A DNA stretch of 64,000 nucleotides, taken from assembly GCA_964349835.1 (NCBI GenBank), contig CAYGID010000001.1:62001-126000 (forward strand), read 5' to 3'. Below the pieces are notes generated by a model, which saw only the letters and a list, made by a program, of their open reading frames with translations, was not told where the DNA came from and did no database searches. This stretch comes from JAQVSH01 sp964349835 (lineage in GTDB: Bacteria; Bacteroidota; Bacteroidia; Bacteroidales; UBA4181). Of this stretch, positions 24,773-32,823 are shown piece by piece. Made by a program: the position numbers and the translations under genes. Position 1 is the stretch's first letter. Every line of letters starts with the position of its first letter.

Positions 24773-26842
24773 ATGGCACATACTACCCCCATGCAAACTA
24801 CTTCCGGACCCAAAAAAGATTGGCCCGAATTTACCCTTAAAGCTGTTTTGGTAGGGCTGGTTCTGGCGGTGGTGCTCGGTGCAGCCAATGCCTACCTCGG
24901 TCTGAAGGCGGGCATGACCATCGCGGCCACCTACCCTGCAGCGGTTATCGGAATGGCCGTGATTAAACTCTTAAAAGGGAACATTCTCGAAGAGAATATG
25001 GCTCGTACCATCGGTTCGATTGGCGAATCGGTGGCGGCCGGCGCTATCTTTACCCTGCCTGCCTTCTATATTGCCGGCATTTGGGACCCCTTCTTTACGC
25101 CCGGCAACTATATAACATCGACACTCATTCTGATTGCCGGTGGTGTGCTGGGAATCATGTTTGTAGTGCTTCTGCGTAAGGTAATGGTTGAGGATAAGGA
25201 ACTCCCCTTCCCCGAATCGGTGGCTGCTGCCGAAATTCACAAGGCGGGCCAGAAAAGCAAGGGCAGCTCAAAACATCTCTTTGTGGCCATGGGATTGGGC
25301 GCATTGATTAAACTCTTGGGAGAACTCCGCTTTTTTGCCACCTACTGGGAAAAATTTGTGTTATTCGGAAAAAAAGCGATTGCCGGTTCCGGTTTTTCGG
25401 GCGAAGGGGGCATGCTGGTGGGTTCGCCCGGTATAAGCCCCGCATACATGGGCGTTGGTTATATTATCGGACCCAAACTGGCATCGCTCAACTTTAGCGG
25501 TGGCGTGCTGGCATGGGGACTTTTGGTGCCGATGATTCTCTATTTTATGGGGCCATCACTCAATATAGAGGCTATGCAGGCTGCTCTTATGGCAGCCGAC
25601 CCATCGCTCGATTCGGCCGAAGCGGCCGAAAAAGTGTGGACACAACAGTCGTACGCTATCTGGAAATTTATTGTACGTCCTATTGCCATTGGGGGAATGC
25701 TGGTGAGTGCCGCTCTGACGCTGTTTAAGATGCGGAACAGCCTTACAGAGGGAATCCGCCGTTCGGTGAATGATGTAAAGAAAGCCACATCGGGCAGTGC
25801 CCGAGTAGTAGAAAGAACCGAAAAGGATCTCCCCTTTACCTGGGTTATGGCAGGCGTTTTGGGAGTAGGGGTGCTCACCTTCTTCATTGCCTGGTATATT
25901 TTTGGAATCACCTGGTTCTCGGCTCTGACGGCCGCTGTGGTGCTCACCCTGCTTGCCTTCTTTTTCGCAGCGGTTTCGGGCTATCTGGTGGGTATTATGG
26001 GATCGAGTAACAACCCTATTAGTGGTTTAACTCTTACCGCGCTGGTGGTAACTGCCCTCATTATGGTCGGTTTGGGAGCCCGTGGTATCGAAGGGGTTGC
26101 TACGGTGTTGGGCGTAGCGGCCATTGTTTGCGTGTCGGCTGCGGTGGCGGGCGAGATGCTGCAGGATCTGAAGGCGGGTCATCTGCTACAGGGAACTCCA
26201 TGGCGGATGCAGTTGGGCGACCTGATTGGGGTGGTCGTTGCCTCCACTGTGATGTTCGGCGTATTGGTGTACCTCAACGAAGGCGATATTGCCAAAGGGA
26301 TTAAGGAGGGCTACCAGGGAGGATTCGGTAGCAAGGAGCTGTCGGCACCGCAGGCTAGCCTGATGTCTATCATGTCGAAAGGGATTGTTGAAGGAGCCAT
26401 GGCCTGGCCGTTGATTATTGGCGGTATGCTGATGGGGGCAGCGCTGATCCTGATGCAGGTGAAGAGCCCGATGCTAATTTGCGTAGGCATGTACCTACCG
26501 CTCGAAACTACTTTCGCCATTTTTCTGGGCGGCGTGGTAAAAGGATTGGCAGATATGGCCGCCGGCAAGAAGAATCTGGGCGAAGAGGCCTTGGTTCGGA
26601 TGGAAAATGTGGGCATATTGCTCTCTTCGGGATTGATTGCCGGAGAGGCTCTGATGGGACTGGTGATTGCCATTTTTGCAGCAGGAAATATCTTCTTATA
26701 CGATTTAGTCACCATCTTCAAGACACCCCCGGTTTCGATCAGTCTGCTGGTTCTCGCTGTCATTGCATGGCTCTTGATTGCCGTTCCGCTGCGTCATGGG
26801 GCCAAAAGCGCGCAACCCGTAACTCGCTCGCGTGAAGTGTAG
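24773..26842 (+). CDS. OPT-family oligopeptide transporter
   Basis: A 689-residue polytopic membrane protein with about 15 hydrophobic segments. It opens with the OPT signature LKAVLVGLVLAVVLGAANAY followed by LGLKAGMTIAATYPAA. Members import small peptides or metal chelates by proton symport. The conserved SSNNPISGLT segment lies near residue 413. Divergent from the DUF3298 lipoprotein with a 79-base shared promoter region. Substrate cannot be predicted beyond the family. Confidence 0.9.
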   Translation: MAHTTPMQTTSGPKKDWPEFTLKAVLVGLVLAVVLGAANAYLGLKAGMTIAATYPAAVIGMAVIKLLKGNILEENMARTIGSIGESVAAGAIFTLPAFYIAGIWDPFFTPGNYITSTLILIAGGVLGIMFVVLLRKVMVEDKELPFPESVAAAEIHKAGQKSKGSSKHLFVAMGLGALIKLLGELRFFATYWEKFVLFGKKAIAGSGFSGEGGMLVGSPGISPAYMGVGYIIGPKLASLNFSGGVLAWGLLVPMILYFMGPSLNIEAMQAALMAADPSLDSAEAAEKVWTQQSYAIWKFIVRPIAIGGMLVSAALTLFKMRNSLTEGIRRSVNDVKKATSGSARVVERTEKDLPFTWVMAGVLGVGVLTFFIAWYIFGITWFSALTAAVVLTLLAFFFAAVSGYLVGIMGSSNNPISGLTLTALVVTALIMVGLGARGIEGVATVLGVAAIVCVSAAVAGEMLQDLKAGHLLQGTPWRMQLGDLIGVVVASTVMFGVLVYLNEGDIAKGIKEGYQGGFGSKELSAPQASLMSIMSKGIVEGAMAWPLIIGGMLMGAALILMQVKSPMLICVGMYLPLETTFAIFLGGVVKGLADMAAGKKNLGEEALVRMENVGILLSSGLIAGEALMGLVIAIFAAGNIFLYDLVTIFKTPPVSISLLVLAVIAWLLIAVPLRHGAKSAQPVTRSREV

Positions 26843-26861
26843 AAATACCAACCATTTTTTC

Positions 26862-26869
26862 TACCTTTG
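26862..26869 (+). promoter_or_regulatory. -7 promoter box for the TPR-comA-dedA-aroE run
   Basis: TACCTTTG, 21 bases before the TPR gene ATG and 20 bases after the OPT stop. Confidence 0.55.
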
Positions 26870-26890
26870 TCGAGAATATTGTAATGTGCC

Positions 26891-28318
26891 ATGGGTTGGA
26901 AACATGATTGGCTATCCGAGGATCCTGACGAAGTTTTCGGACCGGTAGAACGCTTCGAGGATATGGTCAAAAACCGTACCCGCTGCTTCTTCGATGTCCA
27001 TGAGTTCGAAAACATCATTGACTATTATCTTGATACGGAGAATTTCGGATTCGCCGCCAAGGCGGCGAAGTATGCAGTTGAAATGTACCCCTACTCTACC
27101 TCTATTCAGCAGAGGATCAGCGAAATACTGATCGATAAGGGGCAACCGGTAGAGGCATTGGGTATTCTGGAGCGGATTGGAAAATTAGAGCCCGACAATG
27201 CCGATATTTTGGTGCTGAAAGGCGATGCCCTGATGATGACCGGCAAAGTGAAGGAGGCACGACGTGCCTACGAAAGGGCTTATGCAAAAGCCGATTCGGA
27301 CGAAAAAGATGCCATTGCCTTTCATATCGGCATCTCGCTCGAAAAGGCCGAACAGTATCACCTGGCGCTCCGTTACCTGCAGGATGTGGCACTGCTCGAC
27401 CCCTCAAATTACGCAGTATACTACGACTTGGCCTTTTGCTACGATAAAATCGGGAAACCCGAAAAAAGCATTGAGTTTTACAACAAGTTCCTCAACGAAG
27501 ACCCCTTCTCCGAAAATGTCTGGTATAATCTGGGCTTTGCGTACGGTGTAAGCGGACAATACGAAAAGGCGCTCCAGGCGTACGACTTTGCGGTCGCTCT
27601 AAACGGGCAGTACGCTTCGGCCTACTTTAACAAGGCTAACCTCCAGGCACATCTCGAAAAGTATCAGGAGGCTCTCCAAACCTATAAGGAGTTTCTGGAG
27701 CTGGAGCCCGACAATGCGCAGGCTCATTGTTATATGGCCGAGTGTTACGAGAAACAGGACGACAACGAGATGGCCACCGAGTATTACCGACAGTCCATGG
27801 CGCTCAATCCCGAACTGGCAGACGCCTGGATGGGAATGGGTATGGTCTATTTTAACCAAAATAATTACAAATCGAGCATTGCCCACATTTTAAATGCCAT
27901 TCAGCTGGAGCCCGATAACACGGAGTATTACTTCACGCTTGGCACCGTGTACAATGCATATCAACGCCCCGAAAAGGCCGCCGCCGCCTTTAAGAGGTGT
28001 CTGGAGGAGGATCCCGACGAACCGGAAGCGCTGGCCGGACTCTTTGCCTCCTGCCTGCAGTTGAAAAAGGTGAGACTCTCGCGAGAATTACTCGACAAAC
28101 TAACTCGCCTGAACCCCGACGACGCTTCGGGGAATTTTCGGGAGGCTGCCTTCTACTTCACCTTCGGTCCGGTTCAGGAGGGCTACACCTGGCTTACCAA
28201 GGGGCTTTCGGTTGCCCCGGAAGCGCTCGACGACTTCTTAAGGCTCTTTCCAACGGCCGCGAACGATCCCGATCTGCTTTCCTTTATCCGCCCCTATACG
28301 GCTTCTACGGAGCACTAA
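26891..28318 (+). CDS. Tetratricopeptide-repeat protein
   Basis: A 475-residue protein with no signal peptide, made largely of about ten TPR units (residues about 35-420) with the usual spacing of A, Y, G and P residues, for example AVYYDLAFCYDKIGKPEKSIEFYNK. It is probably a cytoplasmic protein-interaction scaffold. It heads a plus-strand run of a phosphosulfolactate synthase-like gene, dedA and aroE, with an 11-base gap to the next start. The partner proteins are not evident. Confidence 0.85.
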   Translation: MGWKHDWLSEDPDEVFGPVERFEDMVKNRTRCFFDVHEFENIIDYYLDTENFGFAAKAAKYAVEMYPYSTSIQQRISEILIDKGQPVEALGILERIGKLEPDNADILVLKGDALMMTGKVKEARRAYERAYAKADSDEKDAIAFHIGISLEKAEQYHLALRYLQDVALLDPSNYAVYYDLAFCYDKIGKPEKSIEFYNKFLNEDPFSENVWYNLGFAYGVSGQYEKALQAYDFAVALNGQYASAYFNKANLQAHLEKYQEALQTYKEFLELEPDNAQAHCYMAECYEKQDDNEMATEYYRQSMALNPELADAWMGMGMVYFNQNNYKSSIAHILNAIQLEPDNTEYYFTLGTVYNAYQRPEKAAAAFKRCLEEDPDEPEALAGLFASCLQLKKVRLSRELLDKLTRLNPDDASGNFREAAFYFTFGPVQEGYTWLTKGLSVAPEALDDFLRLFPTAANDPDLLSFIRPYTASTEH

Positions 28319-28329
28319 TCATATTGCAC

Positions 28330-29115
28330 ATGAACATACCTTTTCCATACCTTCCCAATCGGCCCGCGCAACCGCGCGAAGAGGGAGTTACCATGATGAT
28401 GGACAAAGGCCTCAGTCTTAGCGAGGCCGAGAGTTTTCTTTCGGCTGCCGCCCCTTTTACCGACCTTGTAAAGTTTGGGTTTGGCACGGCCATCTTTGCC
28501 CCAAAGCTCAAGGAGAAAATTGCTCTCTATAAATCGGCCGGACTGCGCCCCTATTTTGGGGGAACACTATTTGAGGCATTCATTATCAGAAATCTCTTCG
28601 ACGAATACCGACGAATGCTTGATACATTCGGGTTAGAAATGGCCGAGGTGTCGGACGGTTCCATGAAGATGGTCCACGACCAGAAGATGGAGTACATCCG
28701 CATCCTTTCGGGGCAGGTTACCGTGTTATCGGAGGTGGGTTCGAAGGTGGCCGGGGTAGAAATTGCTAACGAGGAGTGGATCAAACAGATGCAAACCGAA
28801 CTGAGTTCCGGAGCATGGAAGGTGATTGCCGAAGCGCGCGAAAGCGGAACCTCGGGCATCTATCATTCAGACACCTCTGCCAACAAGGAACTGATTGAGC
28901 AAATCATAGAAAAAGTGGGTGCCAACCGGGTTTTGTGGGAGGCTCCCAATAAACCCCAACAGGTCTATTTTATCAGGCTTCTGGGAGCCAATGTGAATCT
29001 GGGGAACATTGCGCCCCAAGAGATGGTTGCGCTCGAGGCCCTGCGGCTGGGTCTGCGCGGGGATACCTTTTTTGATTATCTCCCTGCCGAATTACACAGT
29101 TTGAAACAGAAATAA
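28330..29115 (+). CDS. Phosphosulfolactate synthase (ComA family)
   Basis: A 261-residue TIM-barrel protein of the family that adds sulfite to phosphoenolpyruvate to form (R)-2-phospho-3-sulfolactate, the first step of one coenzyme M route in methanogens. Family features include GVTMMMDKGLSL, DLVKFGFGTA, YFGGTLFEAF, VEISDG-like AEVSDGSMKM and GANVNLGNI near the C-terminus. The start is the ATG of MNIPFPYLP, just after the TPR stop; the longer frame overlaps that gene. No comB or comC is in view, so the product's use is open: a sulfonate metabolite or a sulfonolipid precursor are possibilities. The substrate in this organism is inference. Confidence 0.8.
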   Translation: MNIPFPYLPNRPAQPREEGVTMMMDKGLSLSEAESFLSAAAPFTDLVKFGFGTAIFAPKLKEKIALYKSAGLRPYFGGTLFEAFIIRNLFDEYRRMLDTFGLEMAEVSDGSMKMVHDQKMEYIRILSGQVTVLSEVGSKVAGVEIANEEWIKQMQTELSSGAWKVIAEARESGTSGIYHSDTSANKELIEQIIEKVGANRVLWEAPNKPQQVYFIRLLGANVNLGNIAPQEMVALEALRLGLRGDTFFDYLPAELHSLKQK

Positions 29116-29126
29116 GAGGGCTACCC

Positions 29127-29753
29127 ATGGGAATATACGATACAATAGTTGCCTGGTATATGGAGCATATGAACTACTATACCATAACCATCCTTATGGC
29201 TATTGAGAGTTCGTTTATTCCCTTCCCATCGGAGGTGGTGATTCCCCCTGCAGCCTGGAAAGCGGCTCAGGGCGACCTCAACCTCTTTTTGGTGATTCTT
29301 TTTGGCACCTTCGGGGCGCTTCTGGGGGCACTGGCAAATTACTATCTGGCCAAAAGCCTGGGAAGGATGCTGGTATACTCTTTTGCCAAAACCCGTTTTG
29401 CCAAACTCTGCATGATTACCCCCGAAAAGATTGAAAAAGCCGAAGCGTACTTTGTAAAAAACGGCAACATATCAACCTTTATCGGCCGTCTTATACCGGG
29501 AATCCGGCAACTGATCTCCATCCCTGCCGGGCTGTCGAATATGCCTCTGCTTCCCTTTATCATCTACACAGTAATAGGTGCCGGCATCTGGAACATCATG
29601 CTGGCGTTGTTGGGTTATTACCTGCAGTCGAAACACGCTCTCTTTGAGCTGTACTACAAAGAGCTGTCGTACGGTCTGCTGGCCTTGGGCATAATTTTTG
29701 TGGTATGGCTCGTGGTCGGTGCACTAAGGAAACCTAAAGGGAAGAGCTCATGA
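29127..29753 (+). CDS. DedA-family membrane protein
   Basis: A 208-residue integral membrane protein with the DedA/SNARE-associated core: an amphipathic re-entrant region near ESSFIPFPSEVVIPPA, GRLIPGIRQLISIPAG at about 118-133, and further membrane helices to residue 200. DedA proteins help recycle lipid carriers such as undecaprenyl phosphate and maintain membrane potential. The last four bases overlap the aroE start (ATGA). Which lipid this member handles is unknown. Confidence 0.9.
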   Translation: MGIYDTIVAWYMEHMNYYTITILMAIESSFIPFPSEVVIPPAAWKAAQGDLNLFLVILFGTFGALLGALANYYLAKSLGRMLVYSFAKTRFAKLCMITPEKIEKAEAYFVKNGNISTFIGRLIPGIRQLISIPAGLSNMPLLPFIIYTVIGAGIWNIMLALLGYYLQSKHALFELYYKELSYGLLALGIIFVVWLVVGALRKPKGKSS

Positions 29754-30502
29754 GAAGTTTTGGATTAATCGGGAAATCGCTCTCCCATTCATTCTCTGCC
29801 GACTATTTCGGCAGCCGGTTTGCCCGCGACAAGATTGTCGACGCATCGTACCGGCTCTTCCCGATGCCCGACCTTTCGGAGTTCAGGACCTTTGTGCTAT
29901 CGGACCCTTCGCTCCGCGGTTTGAATGTCACCATTCCCTACAAAGAGGCAATTATTCCCCTCCTCGACAGGCTCTCGCCCGAAGCGGAGGCGGTGGGCGC
30001 GGTGAATACAGTGGCTATTGCGCGCAAAGGGAAGGAGATTTTTCTCACCGGTTACAATACCGACACCTATGGATTCGACAGTGCGCTTTCGCCACTCCTC
30101 AGGCCCCAACATACGCGGGCTCTGGTTCTGGGAACAGGCGGAGCCTCGAAAGCGGTGAAGTATGTTTTGGGGCAAAAGCAGATAGAAGCGGCCTTTGTTT
30201 CGCGAACCGAAAAACCGGGGGTTTTTAAGTGTTATCAGTCGCTTTCGGTTGCCGACATTTCGCATTACACGCTCATTATTAACACGTCTCCCGTGGGAAT
30301 GGCACCAAATGCCAACGAATGCCCGCCCATTCCATACGAGGGAATCTCTGCCCAACACTTGGTTTTCGATTTGATTTACAATCCGGCACAGACCCTCTTT
30401 CTCAGAAAGGCCTCCGAAAGGGGAGCCGTTGCGGAAAACGGACTGACCATGTTACACCTGCAGGCAGACCGGGCCTGGGAAATCTGGTCGGGACTTAACT
30501 AA
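29750..30502 (+). CDS. aroE: Shikimate dehydrogenase
   Basis: A 250-residue NADPH-dependent enzyme reducing 3-dehydroshikimate to shikimate for aromatic amino acids. The N-terminal substrate site is FGLIGKSLSHSFS, the catalytic Lys lies in NVTIPYKE, and the conserved Asn in AVNTVAI. The NADP loop is GTGGASKA. The C-terminal ENGLTMLHLQA helix is also present. Slightly shorter than the E. coli enzyme but complete. Coupled to dedA by a 4-base overlap. aroK is found elsewhere in this window. Confidence 0.94.
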   Translation: MRSFGLIGKSLSHSFSADYFGSRFARDKIVDASYRLFPMPDLSEFRTFVLSDPSLRGLNVTIPYKEAIIPLLDRLSPEAEAVGAVNTVAIARKGKEIFLTGYNTDTYGFDSALSPLLRPQHTRALVLGTGGASKAVKYVLGQKQIEAAFVSRTEKPGVFKCYQSLSVADISHYTLIINTSPVGMAPNANECPPIPYEGISAQHLVFDLIYNPAQTLFLRKASERGAVAENGLTMLHLQADRAWEIWSGLN

Positions 30503-30509
30503 TTATATC

Positions 30510-32642
30510 ATGATGACTAACATATCCTTTCGCAAAATCCGTAATCGTATCTTTCTGCCCGTTCTCGCCTTGTTACTGGGTATCGTACTGGTTTCGTACA
30601 CCCACTGCAACCGTGAGGGAAAAGATGAGGTGCTGATTCAGCTGGTGCTTAAGGCACTCGACTATGGACACTATATGCCCCAGGAGATTAACAACAATTT
30701 TTCGGAGAATGTCTTTTCGTCGTTTATCGACAATCTTGATTATGGAAAGCGTTTTTTTACCGCCCGCGACATGGAGAAGCTTTCGGCTTTCAAGCAACAT
30801 ATCGACGATGAGTTGTTGAATGGACAGTTTAACTTTTTTAACACTGCCGTGAAAATCTATCGCGAACGGGTAAAGCAGGCCGAATCGCAATTCAAAGTGA
30901 TTCTTTCGAAACCGGTAGATATTGAGAAGAACGATACCTTCGAAACCGACGCAAAGAAGGCGGTGTTTGCCCTAGACGATTCGATGTTGCATCTTTCGTG
31001 GGAGCAGGCTCTTCGCTACCAGATTGTGAGCAAGATTTATGAAACGCAAACGGCCCAGAATGCGGCAAAAGAGAGGTCCGACACGGTAACGCTAAAAACA
31101 GTTGAGCAACTGGAAGCCGAAGCCCGAAAGGATGTGGCAAAGTTGTACAGCGACTATTTTACCCGCCTGGTTCAGCAAAACGACAACGATATGTTTGCGC
31201 TCTACCTGAACTCTATTACGGCAGTCTATGACCCCCACACTCAGTATCTCCCTGTAAAAGAGAAAGAGGATTTCGACATCACCATGTCGGGGCAGTTCGA
31301 GGGAATCGGAGCCACGCTCCAGGCCAGCGAGAATTATGTGAAGGTAGTTGATATTGTACCCGGAAGCCCCTCGTGGCTCCAGGGCGATCTGAAGGTAAAC
31401 GATTTAATTCTGAAGGTTCGCCAGGAAAATGCAGTCGAACCGGTAGACTTGTACGGCATGCGAATTGACGATGCCGTAAAATTAATCCGAGGCAAAAAGA
31501 GTTCGAAGGTGACCCTTTCGGTGCGCCATATAGACGGCTCGACAGAGGATGTTACCATTACCCGTGGGGTTGTGGTGATTGAGGAGACCTACGCCAAATC
31601 GGCCATCCTGATTGATTCGCTCAGTAAGGCAAGGGTAGGATACATTAACCTTCCCAAATTCTACGCCGATATGAACAATTCCGGTTCGGGAAGGTTCAGC
31701 GCCACCGATGTGGCTGCCGAGATAGAGAAGTTGCGCTCCGAGAATATCAGCGGGTTGATTCTTGACCTGCGGAATAACGGGGGCGGTTCGCTACCCGATG
31801 CAGTACAGATGGCAGGACTCTTTATTGAGAGCGGCCCTATTGTGCAGGTGCACTCCAGAGACGGCCGTTCGCGTGTGCTCTCCGACACCGATCCTGCCGT
31901 TCGCTACGATGGAAGCATGGTGGTGATGATTAATCCACTGAGCGCTTCGGCTTCGGAGATTGTGGCAGCGGCCCTGCAAGACTACAAGCGGGCCGTGATA
32001 GTGGGCAGTCCTTCGAGTTTCGGAAAAGGTACGGTTCAAACCATTATGGACCTCGACGAAATGATCAGGCTAACGAATACCGGCACCGAAAAGCCTAATC
32101 TGGGATCGCTCTTTCTTACGATCCAAAAGTTTTTCCGTATTAATGGCGGATCGACCCAGTTGATGGGCGTGAAATCGGATGTTGTGTTGCCCGATCTCTA
32201 CAGTGTGATGGATATTGGCGAAAAGACCGAAGATTTTCCGCTCGCCTGGACAGAGATTAAACCGGCCAATTACAAGATTTGGCCCAAACAGGATTTGGTT
32301 CAGAAGGCCGTAGAAAGGGCTCGCGAAAGGGTGGCTGCTTCGTCCGATTTTGCGATGCTTCGCGAGGAACTGCAAGAGGTGAAAGCGCAGAGAGACCTAT
32401 CGAAGGTTTCGCTAAACTACAGCCAATATGTTGAGAGGGAAGAGGAGCGGAAAAAGATCTCGGAACGATTCGACAAAATTAATTCGCGGCAAAATTCGCT
32501 TGATATCAGAGTACTGGCAAAAGATCAAGCTGCACCCTCCGATTCGGTTCAAGAACAGCGAAACAAGCGCTGGATTAACTCCATCAAGAAGGATATCTAT
32601 CTGGAAGAGGCTGTCCGTATTGCTCTCGACATGAAACCCTAA
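30510..32642 (+). CDS. C-terminal processing protease (Prc/Tsp type, S41)
   Basis: A 710-residue periplasmic serine protease with an N-terminal hydrophobic anchor (about 13-33), a helical N-terminal domain, a PDZ domain (about 250-340, GIGATLQ...DIVPGSPSWLQGDLKVND) and the S41 catalytic core. The Ser lies in LSASASEIVAAAL and the Lys in SFGKGTVQ, forming the Ser-Lys dyad. A C-terminal helical extension (about 570-700) resembles that of Prc. Such enzymes trim protein C-termini and regulate peptidoglycan hydrolases. It follows aroE by 7 bases and ends close to a tiny lipoprotein gene. Confidence 0.9.
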   Translation: MMTNISFRKIRNRIFLPVLALLLGIVLVSYTHCNREGKDEVLIQLVLKALDYGHYMPQEINNNFSENVFSSFIDNLDYGKRFFTARDMEKLSAFKQHIDDELLNGQFNFFNTAVKIYRERVKQAESQFKVILSKPVDIEKNDTFETDAKKAVFALDDSMLHLSWEQALRYQIVSKIYETQTAQNAAKERSDTVTLKTVEQLEAEARKDVAKLYSDYFTRLVQQNDNDMFALYLNSITAVYDPHTQYLPVKEKEDFDITMSGQFEGIGATLQASENYVKVVDIVPGSPSWLQGDLKVNDLILKVRQENAVEPVDLYGMRIDDAVKLIRGKKSSKVTLSVRHIDGSTEDVTITRGVVVIEETYAKSAILIDSLSKARVGYINLPKFYADMNNSGSGRFSATDVAAEIEKLRSENISGLILDLRNNGGGSLPDAVQMAGLFIESGPIVQVHSRDGRSRVLSDTDPAVRYDGSMVVMINPLSASASEIVAAALQDYKRAVIVGSPSSFGKGTVQTIMDLDEMIRLTNTGTEKPNLGSLFLTIQKFFRINGGSTQLMGVKSDVVLPDLYSVMDIGEKTEDFPLAWTEIKPANYKIWPKQDLVQKAVERARERVAASSDFAMLREELQEVKAQRDLSKVSLNYSQYVEREEERKKISERFDKINSRQNSLDIRVLAKDQAAPSDSVQEQRNKRWINSIKKDIYLEEAVRIALDMKP

Positions 32643-32652
32643 TCTGCACGGC

Positions 32653-32784
32653 GTGAAAACCCGGCTTTCTACTCTTTTGTTTTTCATGGTTGCACTGTGG
32701 TTGCTGAGCAGTTGCTCGGCGCAGCGATCGGCATACAAGAAATATAACCTGCCCCCCTGCAAGTGCACTTCACTGCGGCGGTAG
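32653..32784 (+). CDS. Tiny lipoprotein with a C-terminal Cys-Lys-Cys motif
   Basis: A 43-residue frame starting with GTG, 10 bases after the protease stop. It encodes Lys/Arg residues, a hydrophobic stretch and the lipobox LLSSC (Cys21), then a short basic tail with YKKYN and a PPCKCTS ending. The shape matches tiny lipoproteins common in Bacteroidota envelopes. Coding is supported by the intact signal peptide; there is no homology I can name. Confidence 0.6.
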   Translation: MKTRLSTLLFFMVALWLLSSCSAQRSAYKKYNLPPCKCTSLRR

Positions 32785-32823
32785 CTATGTAGCATGCAAA
32801 CAAAGGGAGTCACCTCAGCGCAC

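Noticed and set aside
27997..28329. Upstream extension of the phosphosulfolactate synthase frame
   Set aside because: This part overlaps the TPR gene and gives no family similarity; the family N-terminus begins at the ATG at 28330.
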